A stretch of 64,000 nt of DNA, taken from Clostridium sp. 'deep sea' (GTDB taxonomy: Bacteria; Bacillota; UBA994; PWPR01). This document shows, piece after piece, positions 7,807 through 16,771 of this stretch (positions within the stretch are counted from its first letter, which is position 1; each line of letters begins with the position of its first letter). Under the pieces are notes generated by a model that saw only the letters and a program-made list of their open reading frames with translations, was not told the DNA's origin and searched no databases. Made by a program: the position numbers and the translations under genes. Location of the stretch: the NCBI RefSeq assembly GCF_014931565.1, contig NZ_CP063353.1, positions 2,666,001 through 2,730,000 on the forward strand. The letters are read 5' to 3'.

Positions 7807-8991
7807 ATGAGAAATGTATATTTAGATCATAGTGCAACAACACCACTTCGTAAAGAAGTACTAGAAGCAATGATTCCCTTTTATACAGAAACATGGGGAA
7901 ACCCCAGTAGTATTCACAAATGGGGGCGTGAAGTTCGCATAGCTGTAGAAAATGCAAGAGAGCAAATTGCTACCTTAATAGGAGCAAATGCTAGAGAGTT
8001 ATTTTTTACTGGTGGTGGTACTGAGTCAGATAATATTGCTATATTGGGTACGGCAGAAGCAAAAAAGCATAAAGGCAAACATATTATTACTTCTCAAATA
8101 GAACATCATGGTGTTTTAGATACCTGCCATTATTTACAGAAACAAGGATTTGATGTAACATATATCCCCGTAGATGAATTTGGTTTAGTTAACCCCCAAG
8201 ATGTTAAAGATGCCATAAGAGAAGATACAATTTTAGTGACTTTAATGCTTGCTAATAATGAAGTTGGCACTATTCAGCCAATAAAAGAAATTAGCAAGTA
8301 TACTAGAGAAGCAGGGGTTTGGTTACATACTGACGCTGTTCAGGCTGTTGGTAGTATACCAGTAAATGTAGATGATTTAGGTGTAGATATGTTAACATTC
8401 TCTGCCCATAAGTTTTATGGACCAAAAGGCATAGGTGCTTTGTATACTCGAAAAGGTGTAAGGCCAAAACCTGTAGTACATGGTGGAGGACAGGAACGAA
8501 AAGTAAGACCTGGTACCGAAAACGTGGCTGGAATAGTAGGTATGGCTAAAGCTTTAGAGCTTGCAGTTAAAGAGTTAAATGAAACTCAAGCCCGATTAAC
8601 AGGTTTAAGAGATCGATTAATTACTGGCATTAAAGAAAGTATTCCTGCGGTTATTCTTAATGGACATGCCACAAAGAGACTACCGGGAAATGCAAACATG
8701 AGTTTTCTGTATGTTGAAGGAGAATCAATTATTTTAAGCTTAGATTTAGTTGGTATTGCGGTATCTAGTGGTTCAGCATGTACATCTGGCTCGTTAGATC
8801 CCTCACATGTTTTAATGAGTATGGGCATGGATCATCAGCAAGCACACGGGTCTTTACGAATGACTTTAGGTAAAGGCACTACAGATGAAGATATAGATTA
8901 TGTTTTACAGCAATTACCACCAATAATTAATAAGTTGCGTGAGATGTCACCTTTATATATAAAAAACATTAAAGAAATGGAGAATTTATAA
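7807..8991 (+). CDS. iscS: Cysteine desulfurase (IscS/NifS)
   Basis: A 394-residue PLP-dependent class V aminotransferase-fold enzyme that takes sulfur from cysteine and passes it as persulfide to IscU. The PLP lysine is Lys202 in SAHKFYGPKG. The persulfide cysteine is Cys325 in SSGSACTSG, on the short conserved loop typical of group I IscS/NifS. LDHSATTPL at the N-terminus is standard. Its stop overlaps the iscU start by one base (TAATG), so translation is coupled. Persulfide from this enzyme may also serve SelD or tRNA thiolation; no other desulfurase is visible in the window. Confidence 0.93.
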   Translation: MRNVYLDHSATTPLRKEVLEAMIPFYTETWGNPSSIHKWGREVRIAVENAREQIATLIGANARELFFTGGGTESDNIAILGTAEAKKHKGKHIITSQIEHHGVLDTCHYLQKQGFDVTYIPVDEFGLVNPQDVKDAIREDTILVTLMLANNEVGTIQPIKEISKYTREAGVWLHTDAVQAVGSIPVNVDDLGVDMLTFSAHKFYGPKGIGALYTRKGVRPKPVVHGGGQERKVRPGTENVAGIVGMAKALELAVKELNETQARLTGLRDRLITGIKESIPAVILNGHATKRLPGNANMSFLYVEGESIILSLDLVGIAVSSGSACTSGSLDPSHVLMSMGMDHQQAHGSLRMTLGKGTTDEDIDYVLQQLPPIINKLREMSPLYIKNIKEMENL

Positions 8992-9356
8992 TGTACACAG
9001 AGATAGTTATGGATCATTTCCAAAATCCTCGTAATGTAGGAGAGTTGAAAAATGCAGATGCGGTTGGTGAAGTGGGCAGTATTTCATGTGGAGATATTAT
9101 GCGCATTTATTTAAAAGTGAATAAAGATGAGGTTATTGAAGATGTATCTTTTAAAACATTTGGTTGCGCAGCTGCCGTTGCCAGTAGTAGTGTAATGACT
9201 GAAATGGTTAAGGGTAAAACTATTGAAGATGCATTAAAGATTACTAAAAAAGATATTTCAGAAAAACTTGGTGGTTTACCAGGGCCTAAAGTTCACTGTT
9301 CTATTTTAGCTACAGAGGCATTAGAAAAGGCTATTGAAAACTATCGTTTACAATAA
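8991..9356 (+). CDS. iscU: Fe-S cluster assembly scaffold IscU/NifU-like
   Basis: A 121-residue scaffold protein on which [2Fe-2S] and [4Fe-4S] clusters are built. The three conserved cysteines are Cys33 (SCGDIM), Cys59 (FGCAAAVASSS) and Cys103 (VHCSILA). Position 35 is Asp, as in all IscU (GD motif). It lacks the C-terminal Nfu and BFD domains of nitrogenase NifU, so it is a housekeeping clostridial type. It overlaps iscS by one base. No iscA, hscBA or fdx follows, as is usual in Firmicutes with a minimal isc cluster. Confidence 0.92.
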   Translation: MYTEIVMDHFQNPRNVGELKNADAVGEVGSISCGDIMRIYLKVNKDEVIEDVSFKTFGCAAAVASSSVMTEMVKGKTIEDALKITKKDISEKLGGLPGPKVHCSILATEALEKAIENYRLQ

Positions 9357-9408
9357 ATTATTAAGATAAATAAATTGTTTAACATAATGGCAATTAAGGA
9401 GAATACGT

Positions 9409-9747
9409 ATGAATAACGAATTAGCAGTTTTATGGACTAGTGCTGATCGTGAAGTTGCTCTTAAAATGGTGTTTATGTACACCTATAATGCCAAGTTGTA
9501 TGAGTGGTGGGATGAAGTTGAGCTAATAATTTGGGGACCATCTTCAAGGCTATTAGCTGAAGACCCAGAGTTACAAAACTATGTTAAAAAAATGTTAGAG
9601 GCTGATGTTAAAGTTGTAGCATGTAAAGCATGTTCTAATAGTTATGGTGTAACAGATAAACTTGAAGAACTAGGAGTAGAAACTCTTTATATGGGTAAAC
9701 CACTAACAGCTATTCTTAAGAGTAATACTAAACTAATAACCTTTTAA
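9409..9747 (+). CDS. DsrE-family sulfur-relay-like protein
   Basis: A 112-residue protein of the DsrE/DsrF-like fold. The conserved stretch VVACKACSNSYGV holds C72 and C75, the position where DsrE-like proteins carry a persulfide-accepting cysteine. It starts 52 bp after iscU behind AAGGAGA and probably ends the isc transcript. Context suggests it handles sulfane sulfur from IscS, or sulfur for tRNA or selenium metabolism. That is an inference. No DsrF or DsrH partner is adjacent. Confidence 0.75.
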   Translation: MNNELAVLWTSADREVALKMVFMYTYNAKLYEWWDEVELIIWGPSSRLLAEDPELQNYVKKMLEADVKVVACKACSNSYGVTDKLEELGVETLYMGKPLTAILKSNTKLITF

Positions 9748-9757
9748 AAGAAAAAGT

Positions 9758-9775
9758 GGGCGCTAAACGGCGCCC
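9758..9775 (+). other. GC-rich hairpin after the DsrE gene
   Basis: GGGCGC (9758-9763) and GCGCCC (9770-9775) form a strong 6-bp stem 10 bases after the stop, without a T-run. A second hairpin GTAACTC / GAGTTAC follows at about 9799-9817. They may be mRNA 3'-end stabilisers or processing sites. Confidence 0.45.
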
Positions 9776-9941
9776 AAAGTAAAACGGAGGTTGAGAGGGT
9801 AACTCAATCAGAGTTACGGCTAGTATTATTATTCCCGAGATAGACATTGTTAAACGTCTTTATTTAAAATTTTTATAAATAATACCAAAAAAAATGCATA
9901 AAATATATTTTTATGTTTCAAAACAACTAAAACTAAAAATC

Positions 9942-9982
9942 AAGGAGCTTTTTTAACAAACTTGTTAAGGGAACTCCTTTTT
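9942..9982. terminator. Bidirectional terminator between DsrE and the reverse-strand gene
   Basis: AAGGAG (9942-9947) pairs with CTCCTT (9974-9979), enclosing an inner TTAACAA/TTGTTAA hairpin. T-runs flank it on both strands (CTCCTTTTTG forward, CTCCTTGATTTTT reverse), so it can end both convergent transcripts. Confidence 0.65.
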
Positions 9983-9995
9983 GTTATGGATTTTT

Positions 9996-10694
9996 TTAAA
10001 GTAATTCTTCAATTCTGTTTAAAATAGTTAGTGCTTCTTTTTTTAGCTCTTTATCTTGAGGCAGACTATTTATATAGTTTAAACAATTGTTAAAGTTAAA
10101 TAAATAATCTCTACGACATTTATGTACCTCAACCGAAATTGGGATGTTATTGTTCCAAGTAATATTCACATGAGAGTGATCAAATGCAATTCCATATTTA
10201 TTTACAAAATTGGCATATTCATGTTGCATGTTTGTAACCCTTATATTATGCTCTTTTGCTAATCTATCAATATCATCGTTTGCTGACAATGTAAAAAAAT
10301 CACTGTTAAAATAGTAATTTTTAGAGTTGTCTTGATAGTATTTTTGTCTTTTAATATTATAAGCTATGTGAAGTTTATCGAGTGGAACTCGTTCTAAAAT
10401 AAACATAGGCTCTTCTTTATTGTCGAATATCCCAAAATGAATTTTAGGAACACACTGAGGATAAATTATCTCTTGCAGTTTATGAGATAAAAAATCTATC
10501 TTAGAAAACGGATAAGAGCAGTTATTATCTCTGTGAACTCTAGCTATAATAAGGTCATTATAAAGAGTAGATATTTCTTTTTCAAAACCTTTAACAATCA
10601 ATTGAGCTTTGTTTAGTTCGAGGTCATGGTAATTGAGGTTTTTAGATAAAAATGAAGTTTCGGTTTCATAAAAGTCGCTACAATCTAATAACAT
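9996..10694 (-). CDS. Hypothetical protein, 232 aa
   Basis: Not recognised. The protein is soluble, has no signal peptide or membrane segment, and is rich in Asn, His and Tyr. A stretch near residues 170-190 (AFDHSHVNITWN followed by PISVEVHK) faintly recalls the D-x-H-x-x-N catalytic loop of kinase-like phosphotransferases, but the usual upstream lysine region and downstream Asp motif are not clear. I therefore do not assign a kinase. The start codon is preceded on the reverse strand by AAAGGAGTAG. It is a single gene between the isc operon and the alcohol dehydrogenase. Confidence 0.6.
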   Translation of the reverse strand: MLLDCSDFYETETSFLSKNLNYHDLELNKAQLIVKGFEKEISTLYNDLIIARVHRDNNCSYPFSKIDFLSHKLQEIIYPQCVPKIHFGIFDNKEEPMFILERVPLDKLHIAYNIKRQKYYQDNSKNYYFNSDFFTLSANDDIDRLAKEHNIRVTNMQHEYANFVNKYGIAFDHSHVNITWNNNIPISVEVHKCRRDYLFNFNNCLNYINSLPQDKELKKEALTILNRIEELL

Positions 10695-10876
10695 AATAAC
10701 TACTCCTTTAGTGGGTTGTTTTTAAGATTCCATTATTAATAAAAGATAATACCTAATTACTTGAATTATTTTGCTATTTTAACTATAGATACAATAGCTC
10801 TAGCTAATAGCTTAAACATGAATAGTAAAATACCCTAACTCTAATACTAGTATGTGAAATATAAGAAAAAGGAGTA

Positions 10877-12034
10877 ATGCAAGTGGGTATTTATAAATTT
10901 TATATGCCTCCAGTTAGTGTAATGGGACCAAACGCATTAGCAGAAGCTGGTAAAGATATTAAAGAGCTTGGTTTTAAAAAGGCTTTAATAGTAACAGATA
11001 GGGTATTGGTAGAAATAAAACTTGTAGATAAAATTACAAATGTTCTTAAACAGCAAAATATAGACTTTGTAGTATTTGATAAAACTCAGCCAAATCCAAC
11101 TATACAAAATGTTGAAGATGGACTTGCTTTATTACAAAACGAAAAGTGTGATTTTGTAATTTCATTTGGGGGAGGATCTCCTCATGACTGTGCTAAAGGC
11201 ATTGCTTTAGTGGCTACCAATGGAGGAAGTATTAAGGACTACGAAGGTTTAGATGTATCTCACAAACCTCAACTACCTTTAGTGGCGGTTAATACAACAG
11301 CAGGTACAGCTAGTGAAATGACTAGATTTGCTATTATTACAGATGAATCAAGACACATAAAAATGGCGATTGTAGACAAAAATACAACCCCAATTATGGC
11401 TGTTAACGACCCCATATTGATGATAAATATGCCAAAATCATTAACGGCTGCTACCGGAATGGATGCTTTAACTCATGCCGTAGAGGCTTATGTGTCAACA
11501 ATAGCTACTCCTATCACTGATGCCTGTGCGTTAAAAGCTATTAACTTGGTGTCTAAATACTTAAGAACAGCTGTTAAAAATGGCAATGATGAAAATGCTA
11601 GAGATAAAATGGCTTATGCTGAATATTTAGCAGGAATGGCTTTTAATAACGCTAGTTTGGGCTATGTTCATGCTATGGCTCATCAACTAGGTGGTTTTTA
11701 TGACTTGCCTCATGGTGTATGTAACGCTATTCTTTTACCTTATGTACAGGAGTTTAACCTTGATGTTAAGGCTTGTAGGTTAAAAGATATTGCTATAGCA
11801 ATGGGTGAAAACGTTAATAGCTTGAGTGACGAAGATGGAGCTAAAAGAGCCATAGAAGCTATTTTAAAGCTTTCAAAAGATATAGGTATTCCCTCGGGAT
11901 TAAATGAGTTGGGGGCTAAAGAAGAGGATTTCGATACCCTTGCTACTAACGCATTAAAGGATGCCTGTGGTGCAACTAACCCCAAAAAAGCAAGCCAAGA
12001 AGATATTATTGAGATATATAAAAGAAGTATGTAA
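10877..12034 (+). CDS. Iron-containing alcohol dehydrogenase
   Basis: A 385-residue group III (iron-dependent) alcohol dehydrogenase. It interconverts alcohols and aldehydes with NAD(P)H in the cytoplasm. The NAD-binding motif [11 protein letters not shown] is near residue 97. The Fe2+ ligands are Asp196 and His200 ([11 protein letters not shown]), His265 (HAMAHQLGG) and His279 (DLPHGVCNA). The ATG follows AAAGGAGT. It stands alone between terminators. The likely physiological role is ethanol or 1,3-diol formation to dispose of reductant; substrate is not predictable from sequence. Confidence 0.9.
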   Translation: MQVGIYKFYMPPVSVMGPNALAEAGKDIKELGFKKALIVTDRVLVEIKLVDKITNVLKQQNIDFVVFDKTQPNPTIQNVEDGLALLQNEKCDFVISFGGGSPHDCAKGIALVATNGGSIKDYEGLDVSHKPQLPLVAVNTTAGTASEMTRFAIITDESRHIKMAIVDKNTTPIMAVNDPILMINMPKSLTAATGMDALTHAVEAYVSTIATPITDACALKAINLVSKYLRTAVKNGNDENARDKMAYAEYLAGMAFNNASLGYVHAMAHQLGGFYDLPHGVCNAILLPYVQEFNLDVKACRLKDIAIAMGENVNSLSDEDGAKRAIEAILKLSKDIGIPSGLNELGAKEEDFDTLATNALKDACGATNPKKASQEDIIEIYKRSM

Positions 12035-12057
12035 GTTAATATTTTTTAAAAAACTCA

Positions 12058-12095
12058 GGCTATTGTACTATTTTATTAGCACAATAGCCTTAAAT
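12058..12095 (+). terminator. Terminator after the alcohol dehydrogenase
   Basis: GGCTATTGT (12058-12066) pairs perfectly with ACAATAGCC (12081-12089), followed by TTAAATTTTATTT. Confidence 0.7.
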
Positions 12096-12141
12096 TTTAT
12101 TTGCCTTATTCTCGCAATATTAGTGAGCAAGAATACACCAC

Positions 12142-12179
12142 AGGTTTGTTACATTAGATTAATGTAACAAACCTTTTTT
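12142..12179 (+). terminator. Second strong terminator in the convergent gap
   Basis: A perfect 15-bp stem (AGGTTTGTTACATTA / TAATGTAACAAACCT) with a 3-base loop runs directly into seven Ts at 12173-12179. The T-run is on the forward strand. It blocks read-through into the antisense of the hydrolase gene, which ends at 12182. Confidence 0.8.
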
Positions 12180-12181
12180 GG

Positions 12182-13096
12182 CTATTTTAAAGAATTAACA
12201 AAGAATTCAATAGTTGTATCAGTTAGGTTTTTACTTAACTCTGGCTCTTCACTAAATAAACCAAAGCCGTGGTCAGCACCCTCAATTTTATGGCTTTTAG
12301 CATCGCTACTTTTAGCAGCGGCGCTAACAACAGCTTCAGAAACCTCTGGAGTAATTATATCATCTTTATCTCCATAAATAACCATTACTGGACCCTCGAA
12401 TTTAGCTAGTTGCTCTAATGGCTTTGTTTCTTGCATATCTGTAAAGAATTTATGACCTAATAGTTGCTCTTGTCCCCATGGGGTTGTAAACTTGGCAGAT
12501 CCATTCTCCTCTGCTTCAGCTAATAGTTTTTTAACGCTTTCTTCTCCACCTAGGAAACTCTGTAAACTATCTGCACCATTTGTAGCTGCTGGAGCCCACA
12601 TTGCAATAGCTTTATAAATAGGGTTTTCTAGAGATAATGTTGCTAAGCGACCGCCCATGCTGTAGCCTAAAATTGCAACTTTTTCTTCATCTATTTTGTT
12701 TAAATCTAACATGTATTTTAATGATGACTTTATATCAGCTAACATATTAGTTACGTTATTATTAACAAATTCCTCGGTGCTTTCACCACAACCAGGAAAG
12801 TCCATTCTAATTGTAGCAATACCTTTTGCAGCTAAACCTTCAGCAACTGTTTGGTATGAGCCAGCTTCGTCTTTAGTTCCTCCATGACCGTGAGCCATTA
12901 CAACTAAAGGAAACTTTTCTTCTCCATCTGTTTTTGGCATAGTTACAATTGCAGGAATCTCTATATCACGAGAACTCACTTTAATGGTTTCGGCAGTAAA
13001 ATCATAGATAGTAGGCTCTTGTGGAGTAGCTTTAGGGGTACAACCAACTAATGCTACTAAGGAAATTAACAAACAAATAATTAAAGATTTTTTCAT
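12182..13096 (-). CDS. Alpha/beta hydrolase lipoprotein
   Basis: A 304-residue lipoprotein: a lysine-rich N-terminus, a hydrophobic core and the lipobox LVGC around Cys19, predicting an outer-surface protein anchored to the membrane. The hydrolase domain shows HGHGG (oxyanion) near residue 70, the nucleophile Ser in GYSMGG near 145, Asp in YGDKDD near 242 and His in GADHGF near 274, a complete triad. It resembles the dienelactone hydrolase / cinnamoyl esterase group. Substrate is unknown; an esterase acting on exogenous acyl or feruloyl esters is plausible. It ends against a convergent terminator and has GGAGG upstream of its ATG on the reverse strand. Confidence 0.85.
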   Translation of the reverse strand: MKKSLIICLLISLVALVGCTPKATPQEPTIYDFTAETIKVSSRDIEIPAIVTMPKTDGEEKFPLVVMAHGHGGTKDEAGSYQTVAEGLAAKGIATIRMDFPGCGESTEEFVNNNVTNMLADIKSSLKYMLDLNKIDEEKVAILGYSMGGRLATLSLENPIYKAIAMWAPAATNGADSLQSFLGGEESVKKLLAEAEENGSAKFTTPWGQEQLLGHKFFTDMQETKPLEQLAKFEGPVMVIYGDKDDIITPEVSEAVVSAAAKSSDAKSHKIEGADHGFGLFSEEPELSKNLTDTTIEFFVNSLK

Positions 13097-13615
13097 GCTT
13101 ATCCTCCGTTAATGTATATTTATACATAAATAGTATAGCACATAGGTACAATAATTTAATATTATGTACCAAATTTTAATATAAAAAATAGGTTAAATTT
13201 ATTGTAATTGTAATGTTTTAGAGAGTGATAATGAGAATAATGCTAAAATAAGTAAATACAATTAAATATACACTATTGCTATAGTAGTATTGCCTTAAAC
13301 TATAAACCAGAATATAGCTACAGGCACAGTTGGGTAAATGGATTTTTTTAGTTTACTGACTGCTCCTTTTTTGTTACATAGATCAACCTCAATAAACTAT
13401 ATTTAATACACTTCACCTAAGTATCCACAACGGAATCCCACAGAGGGTGATTCCCTACTGATGAGCAATTTATACTATATGTTCAGGTAACAGCAGTTCA
13501 AAAAAATAATCTTAATTGTAAAATATTTGCTATCTTTATAGCCAGCAAACTTTGACATGAGCATTTTATGAAAACTCTACTAGTACAATTGCCTTAAAAA
13601 GTTACCAAAAGACTA
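13097..13615. other. Long intergenic region between the hydrolase and rex
   Basis: About 520 bp with no convincing gene. It holds a near palindrome GGTACA...TGTACC at about 13144-13169 and a hairpin GGAATC / GATTCC near 13432-13454. The reverse strand of about 13380-13470 has a short open stretch without homology I can name. This may be a decayed gene or a non-coding RNA; see findings. Confidence 0.5.
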
Positions 13616-13644
13616 TTGACTATCTAAATTATAATGGATACAAT
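13616..13644 (+). promoter_or_regulatory. Promoter of the rex-hydrogenase operon
   Basis: TTGACT (13616-13621), 17-bp spacer, TACAAT (13639-13644), 57 bp before the rex start. A palindrome, GTACATAATGTAC (13672-13684), lies between it and the ribosome binding site AAGGAGGG and is a candidate operator. No classical Rex box (TTGTGAA-N4-TTCACAA) is visible here. Confidence 0.55.
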
Positions 13645-13700
13645 TTTATCGATAAAAAAATATCTATTTAGGTACATAATGTACTTAAGGAGGGAAAACG

Positions 13701-14360
13701 ATGGTAGGAAAGGATCAATGCAAGAGCGATTTAATTGCTATTCCAGAACCAACACTTCGTAGATTACCTATTTATTACAAGTTTTTAAAAATGAAGTTTA
13801 AGGAACAAGACCAATATGTATCAACTACAACTATAGCCTCAGGGTTAGGATTGAAGTCGATACAAGTAAGAAAGGATCTGCAAGTAACTGGAGCAATAGG
13901 AAAACCTAAAATAGGCTATCACATTGAGACTTTAATAACTGCTATCGAGAATTGTTTAGGTTACAACAATGTTAAAGATACCTTGTTAGTTGGAACTGGT
14001 CACTTGGGGTTAGCCCTACTTGGCTACCAAGGTTTTGAAGAGTATGGGCTTAATATAGTTGCTGGTTTTGATACTGATCCTGAAAAGATTGGAAAAATGC
14101 ATGTAGGAAAAAGGATTTATGACCTAGAAAAATTTAGCAAACTAACAAAGCGGTTAAAAATCCAAATAGGTATAATCACTACCCCAGCTAATGTGGCGCA
14201 AAGGGTATGTGATTTAATGGTAGAATCGGGTATAAAAGCGATATGGAATTTTGCACCTGTTCGTCTTAAAGTTCCTGATTATATTATTGTTCAAAATCAA
14301 AATATGACATCTTCCTTAGCGGTATTATCAAAGCAGTTACTAGAAAGTAAAAGAAGTTGA
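13701..14360 (+). CDS. rex: Redox-sensing transcriptional repressor Rex
   Basis: A 219-residue Rex protein. The N-terminal winged-helix domain (IPEPTLRRLPIYYKFLK to about residue 85) binds DNA. The Rossmann domain with GTGHLGLALLGY near residue 98 binds NADH or NAD+. High NADH releases it from DNA, derepressing fermentation genes. It is the first gene of an operon continuing 14 bp later into the hydrogenase genes, so it probably regulates this operon and itself. Length and motifs are typical. Confidence 0.95.
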   Translation: MVGKDQCKSDLIAIPEPTLRRLPIYYKFLKMKFKEQDQYVSTTTIASGLGLKSIQVRKDLQVTGAIGKPKIGYHIETLITAIENCLGYNNVKDTLLVGTGHLGLALLGYQGFEEYGLNIVAGFDTDPEKIGKMHVGKRIYDLEKFSKLTKRLKIQIGIITTPANVAQRVCDLMVESGIKAIWNFAPVRLKVPDYIIVQNQNMTSSLAVLSKQLLESKRS

Positions 14361-14373
14361 AAGGGTGTATCTC

Positions 14374-14865
14374 ATGGATAAACAAAGAAGCTTTGAGCAA
14401 GTATGCAAAATATTACAAAAATTTGATCACAAACCAACAAATCTCATTGCTATACTTCAAGCTGTACAAGATGAATACAGATATTTGCCTGAAGAAGTAA
14501 TGACCTTTGTTGCATCCTCATTAGGCATTTCGCCTGCAAAGGTTTTTGGTGTGGCTTCATTCTATTCTCACTTTACTTTACAACCAAAAGGAAAATATGT
14601 TATTAAAATTTGTGATGGTACAGCATGTCATGTAAAAAAATCAACAGATATTTTAGGTGCATTAAAAAAACATTTAAATTTAGATACAAAGGAAACTACA
14701 ACCAAAGACATGATGTTTACAATAGAAACTGTTTCATGTTTGGGTACCTGTGGCTTAGCTCCAGCAATGGTTATTAACGATGAAGTTCATGGTTTGTTAA
14801 CACCAGAAGTTGCTGTTCAATTGTTAATAGACATACAAGAGAAGGAGGCTGCAAAAAATGAATAA
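14374..14865 (+). CDS. hydC: NuoE-like [2Fe-2S] subunit of the [FeFe] hydrogenase (HydC)
   Basis: A 163-residue thioredoxin-like ferredoxin subunit. The four cluster cysteines are C80, C85, C122 and C126 (CDGTAC and CLGTC). It is homologous to complex I NuoE and to the small subunit of electron-bifurcating [FeFe] hydrogenases, where it relays electrons between the flavin subunit and the catalytic subunit. The start is the ATG at 14374, with AAAGGGTG upstream; a GTG at 14365 lies within that site. It overlaps the next gene by 8 bp, showing translational coupling. Confidence 0.9.
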   Translation: MDKQRSFEQVCKILQKFDHKPTNLIAILQAVQDEYRYLPEEVMTFVASSLGISPAKVFGVASFYSHFTLQPKGKYVIKICDGTACHVKKSTDILGALKKHLNLDTKETTTKDMMFTIETVSCLGTCGLAPAMVINDEVHGLLTPEVAVQLLIDIQEKEAAKNE

Positions 14866-16747
14866 ATTAACTATAGCTCAAAGAAAAGCTAATTACGATA
14901 AATATAAAGTAGGTGTAATAAAGCGGATTATTATCTGTGCTGGTACTGGCTGTGTAGCTAATGGTAGCTTAAAAATTCATAAAAGGTTTGTTGATTTAAT
15001 AAATGAGCGCGGTCTTAATGCCATTGTTAAATTAAAAAAAGAAGAAAAGGGTTATCAGGTATCAGATAGTGGGTGTCAGGGTTTTTGCCAAATGGGACCC
15101 CTAGTTACAATAATGCCAGATAATATTATGTACTGCAAAACAAAAATAGAAGATGTTGAAGAAATCATTGAGAAATCAGTATTACAAGATGATGTAGTTG
15201 AGCGTTTGTTATACAAACACCCTGTAACCAACGATGTCTGTAAAACAATTGACGATATTCCATTTTACAAAGAGCAACATCGTTTTGTTCTCAAAAAATG
15301 TGGCTTTATTGACCCAGAAGATATTAATGAGTATATAGCTAAGGGTGGTTATCAGGCTGCTAAAAAGGCGATTTTTAACATGACAGCGGAAGAGGTTTGC
15401 AAAGAGATTTCTGACTGTGGTGTTAGAGGTAGAGGTAGAGGTGGCGGAGGATTTCCTACTGGTCTAAAGTGGGAGTTTGCTCGCAGAGAGAATAATGAAA
15501 AAAAATATATAATTTGTAATGGCGATGAAGGTGATCCAGGTGCCTTTATGGATAGAAGCTTAATGGAGGGTAATCCACATAGCGTTCTCGAAGGTATGAT
15601 GATTGCTGCTAAAGCAATTGGTGCAGATGAGGGTTATGTGTATGTACGTGCAGAGTATCCACTAGCTGTAAAACGTATTCAGAGAGCTGTTGATGATGCT
15701 ACAGAAGCAGGGGTATTAGGTGAAAACGTTTTTGGCAGTAACTTTAATTTTAACATTAGAGTTAAAGAGGGTGCTGGTGCCTTTGTTTGTGGTGAAGAGA
15801 CTGCCTTAATTGCCTCTATTGAAGGTAAACGTGGTATGCCATTACCAAAACCTCCGTACCCATCTACAAGTGGATTATATGGTAAACCAACTGTTATAAA
15901 TAATGTGGAGACTCTCTCAACTATTCCTTTAGCTTTAGCTTTAGGGCATGAAGAGTTTAAAAAATATGGAACAGAAAATTCAAGTGGTTCTAAAACATTT
16001 GCTTTAACCGGTCATGTAGCTAATACTGGGCTCATTGAGGTGCCATTTGGTACAACTTTACGGCAAATAGTGGGTGAAGTTGCTGGTGGAGTTATCGATA
16101 AAGATGGTAACTATTGTGGAACAGATTTTAAGGCTGTTCAAATTGGAGGCCCATCTGGGGGATGTTTAACTCAAGAACACCTAGACTTACCTTTAGATTT
16201 TGATTCTTTAACATCTGTAGGTGCAATGGTTGGTTCTGGCGGTTTAGTTGTTATGAATAATGGAACTTGTATGGTTGAATTAGCTCGTTATTTTATGGAG
16301 TTTACTCAACATGAATCTTGTGGTAAATGTGTAGTATGCCGTGAAGGTACTAAACAAATGCTGGCTTTATTAACTGATATCACAGAGGGTAGAGCTACTA
16401 TGGACACACTTGATTTACTATATGAGTTAGCTAATGTCGTTAAAAAAGGTTCACTATGTGGTTTAGGAAAAACTGCTCCTAACCCTGTATTATCTACAAT
16501 GAAATACTTTATGGATGAGTATATTGCCCATGTAAAAGATAAGAGATGTCCTGCTGGCGAATGTCAGGCTTTAAAGTCTTTTGAGATTCAAGCAGATAAA
16601 TGTATTGGTTGTGGTTTATGTAAACGTATATGCCCTGTTAATGCTATTACTGGTGAAAGAAAACAGCCTCATGTTATTGATGGTGATACTTGTATTAAGT
16701 GTGGAGCATGTGTAGAGGCTTGTAAGTTTAAGGCCATTAAATCTTAA
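14858..16747 (+). CDS. hydB: NuoF-like flavin/NADH subunit of the [FeFe] hydrogenase (HydB)
   Basis: A 629-residue subunit. Order of domains: an N-terminal thioredoxin-like [2Fe-2S] domain (CAGTGC near 27, CQGFC near 72), the NADH site GRGRGGGGFPTGLKW near residue 190, the FMN site, the NuoF [4Fe-4S] motif ESCGKCVVCREGT near 488, and a C-terminal two-cluster ferredoxin (CIGCGLCKRICP and CIKCGACVEAC, about 580-625). This architecture is that of HydB/HndC in trimeric hydrogenases that couple NADH and reduced ferredoxin to H2. The context with HydC upstream and HydA downstream is complete. Bifurcation is inferred from the family, not visible directly. Confidence 0.93.
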   Translation: MNKLTIAQRKANYDKYKVGVIKRIIICAGTGCVANGSLKIHKRFVDLINERGLNAIVKLKKEEKGYQVSDSGCQGFCQMGPLVTIMPDNIMYCKTKIEDVEEIIEKSVLQDDVVERLLYKHPVTNDVCKTIDDIPFYKEQHRFVLKKCGFIDPEDINEYIAKGGYQAAKKAIFNMTAEEVCKEISDCGVRGRGRGGGGFPTGLKWEFARRENNEKKYIICNGDEGDPGAFMDRSLMEGNPHSVLEGMMIAAKAIGADEGYVYVRAEYPLAVKRIQRAVDDATEAGVLGENVFGSNFNFNIRVKEGAGAFVCGEETALIASIEGKRGMPLPKPPYPSTSGLYGKPTVINNVETLSTIPLALALGHEEFKKYGTENSSGSKTFALTGHVANTGLIEVPFGTTLRQIVGEVAGGVIDKDGNYCGTDFKAVQIGGPSGGCLTQEHLDLPLDFDSLTSVGAMVGSGGLVVMNNGTCMVELARYFMEFTQHESCGKCVVCREGTKQMLALLTDITEGRATMDTLDLLYELANVVKKGSLCGLGKTAPNPVLSTMKYFMDEYIAHVKDKRCPAGECQALKSFEIQADKCIGCGLCKRICPVNAITGERKQPHVIDGDTCIKCGACVEACKFKAIKS

Positions 16748-16771
16748 TCATTTACAATAAGGAGATATGCT

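Noticed and set aside
13458-13465. CTGATGAG resembling the hammerhead ribozyme core
   Set aside because: No matching GAAA segment or the needed stems follow within range.
13380-13470. Reverse-strand reading with SVGFRC, like the end of formylglycine-generating-enzyme domains
   Set aside because: Only about ten residues fit and the frame has stops on both sides; too little to call a remnant.
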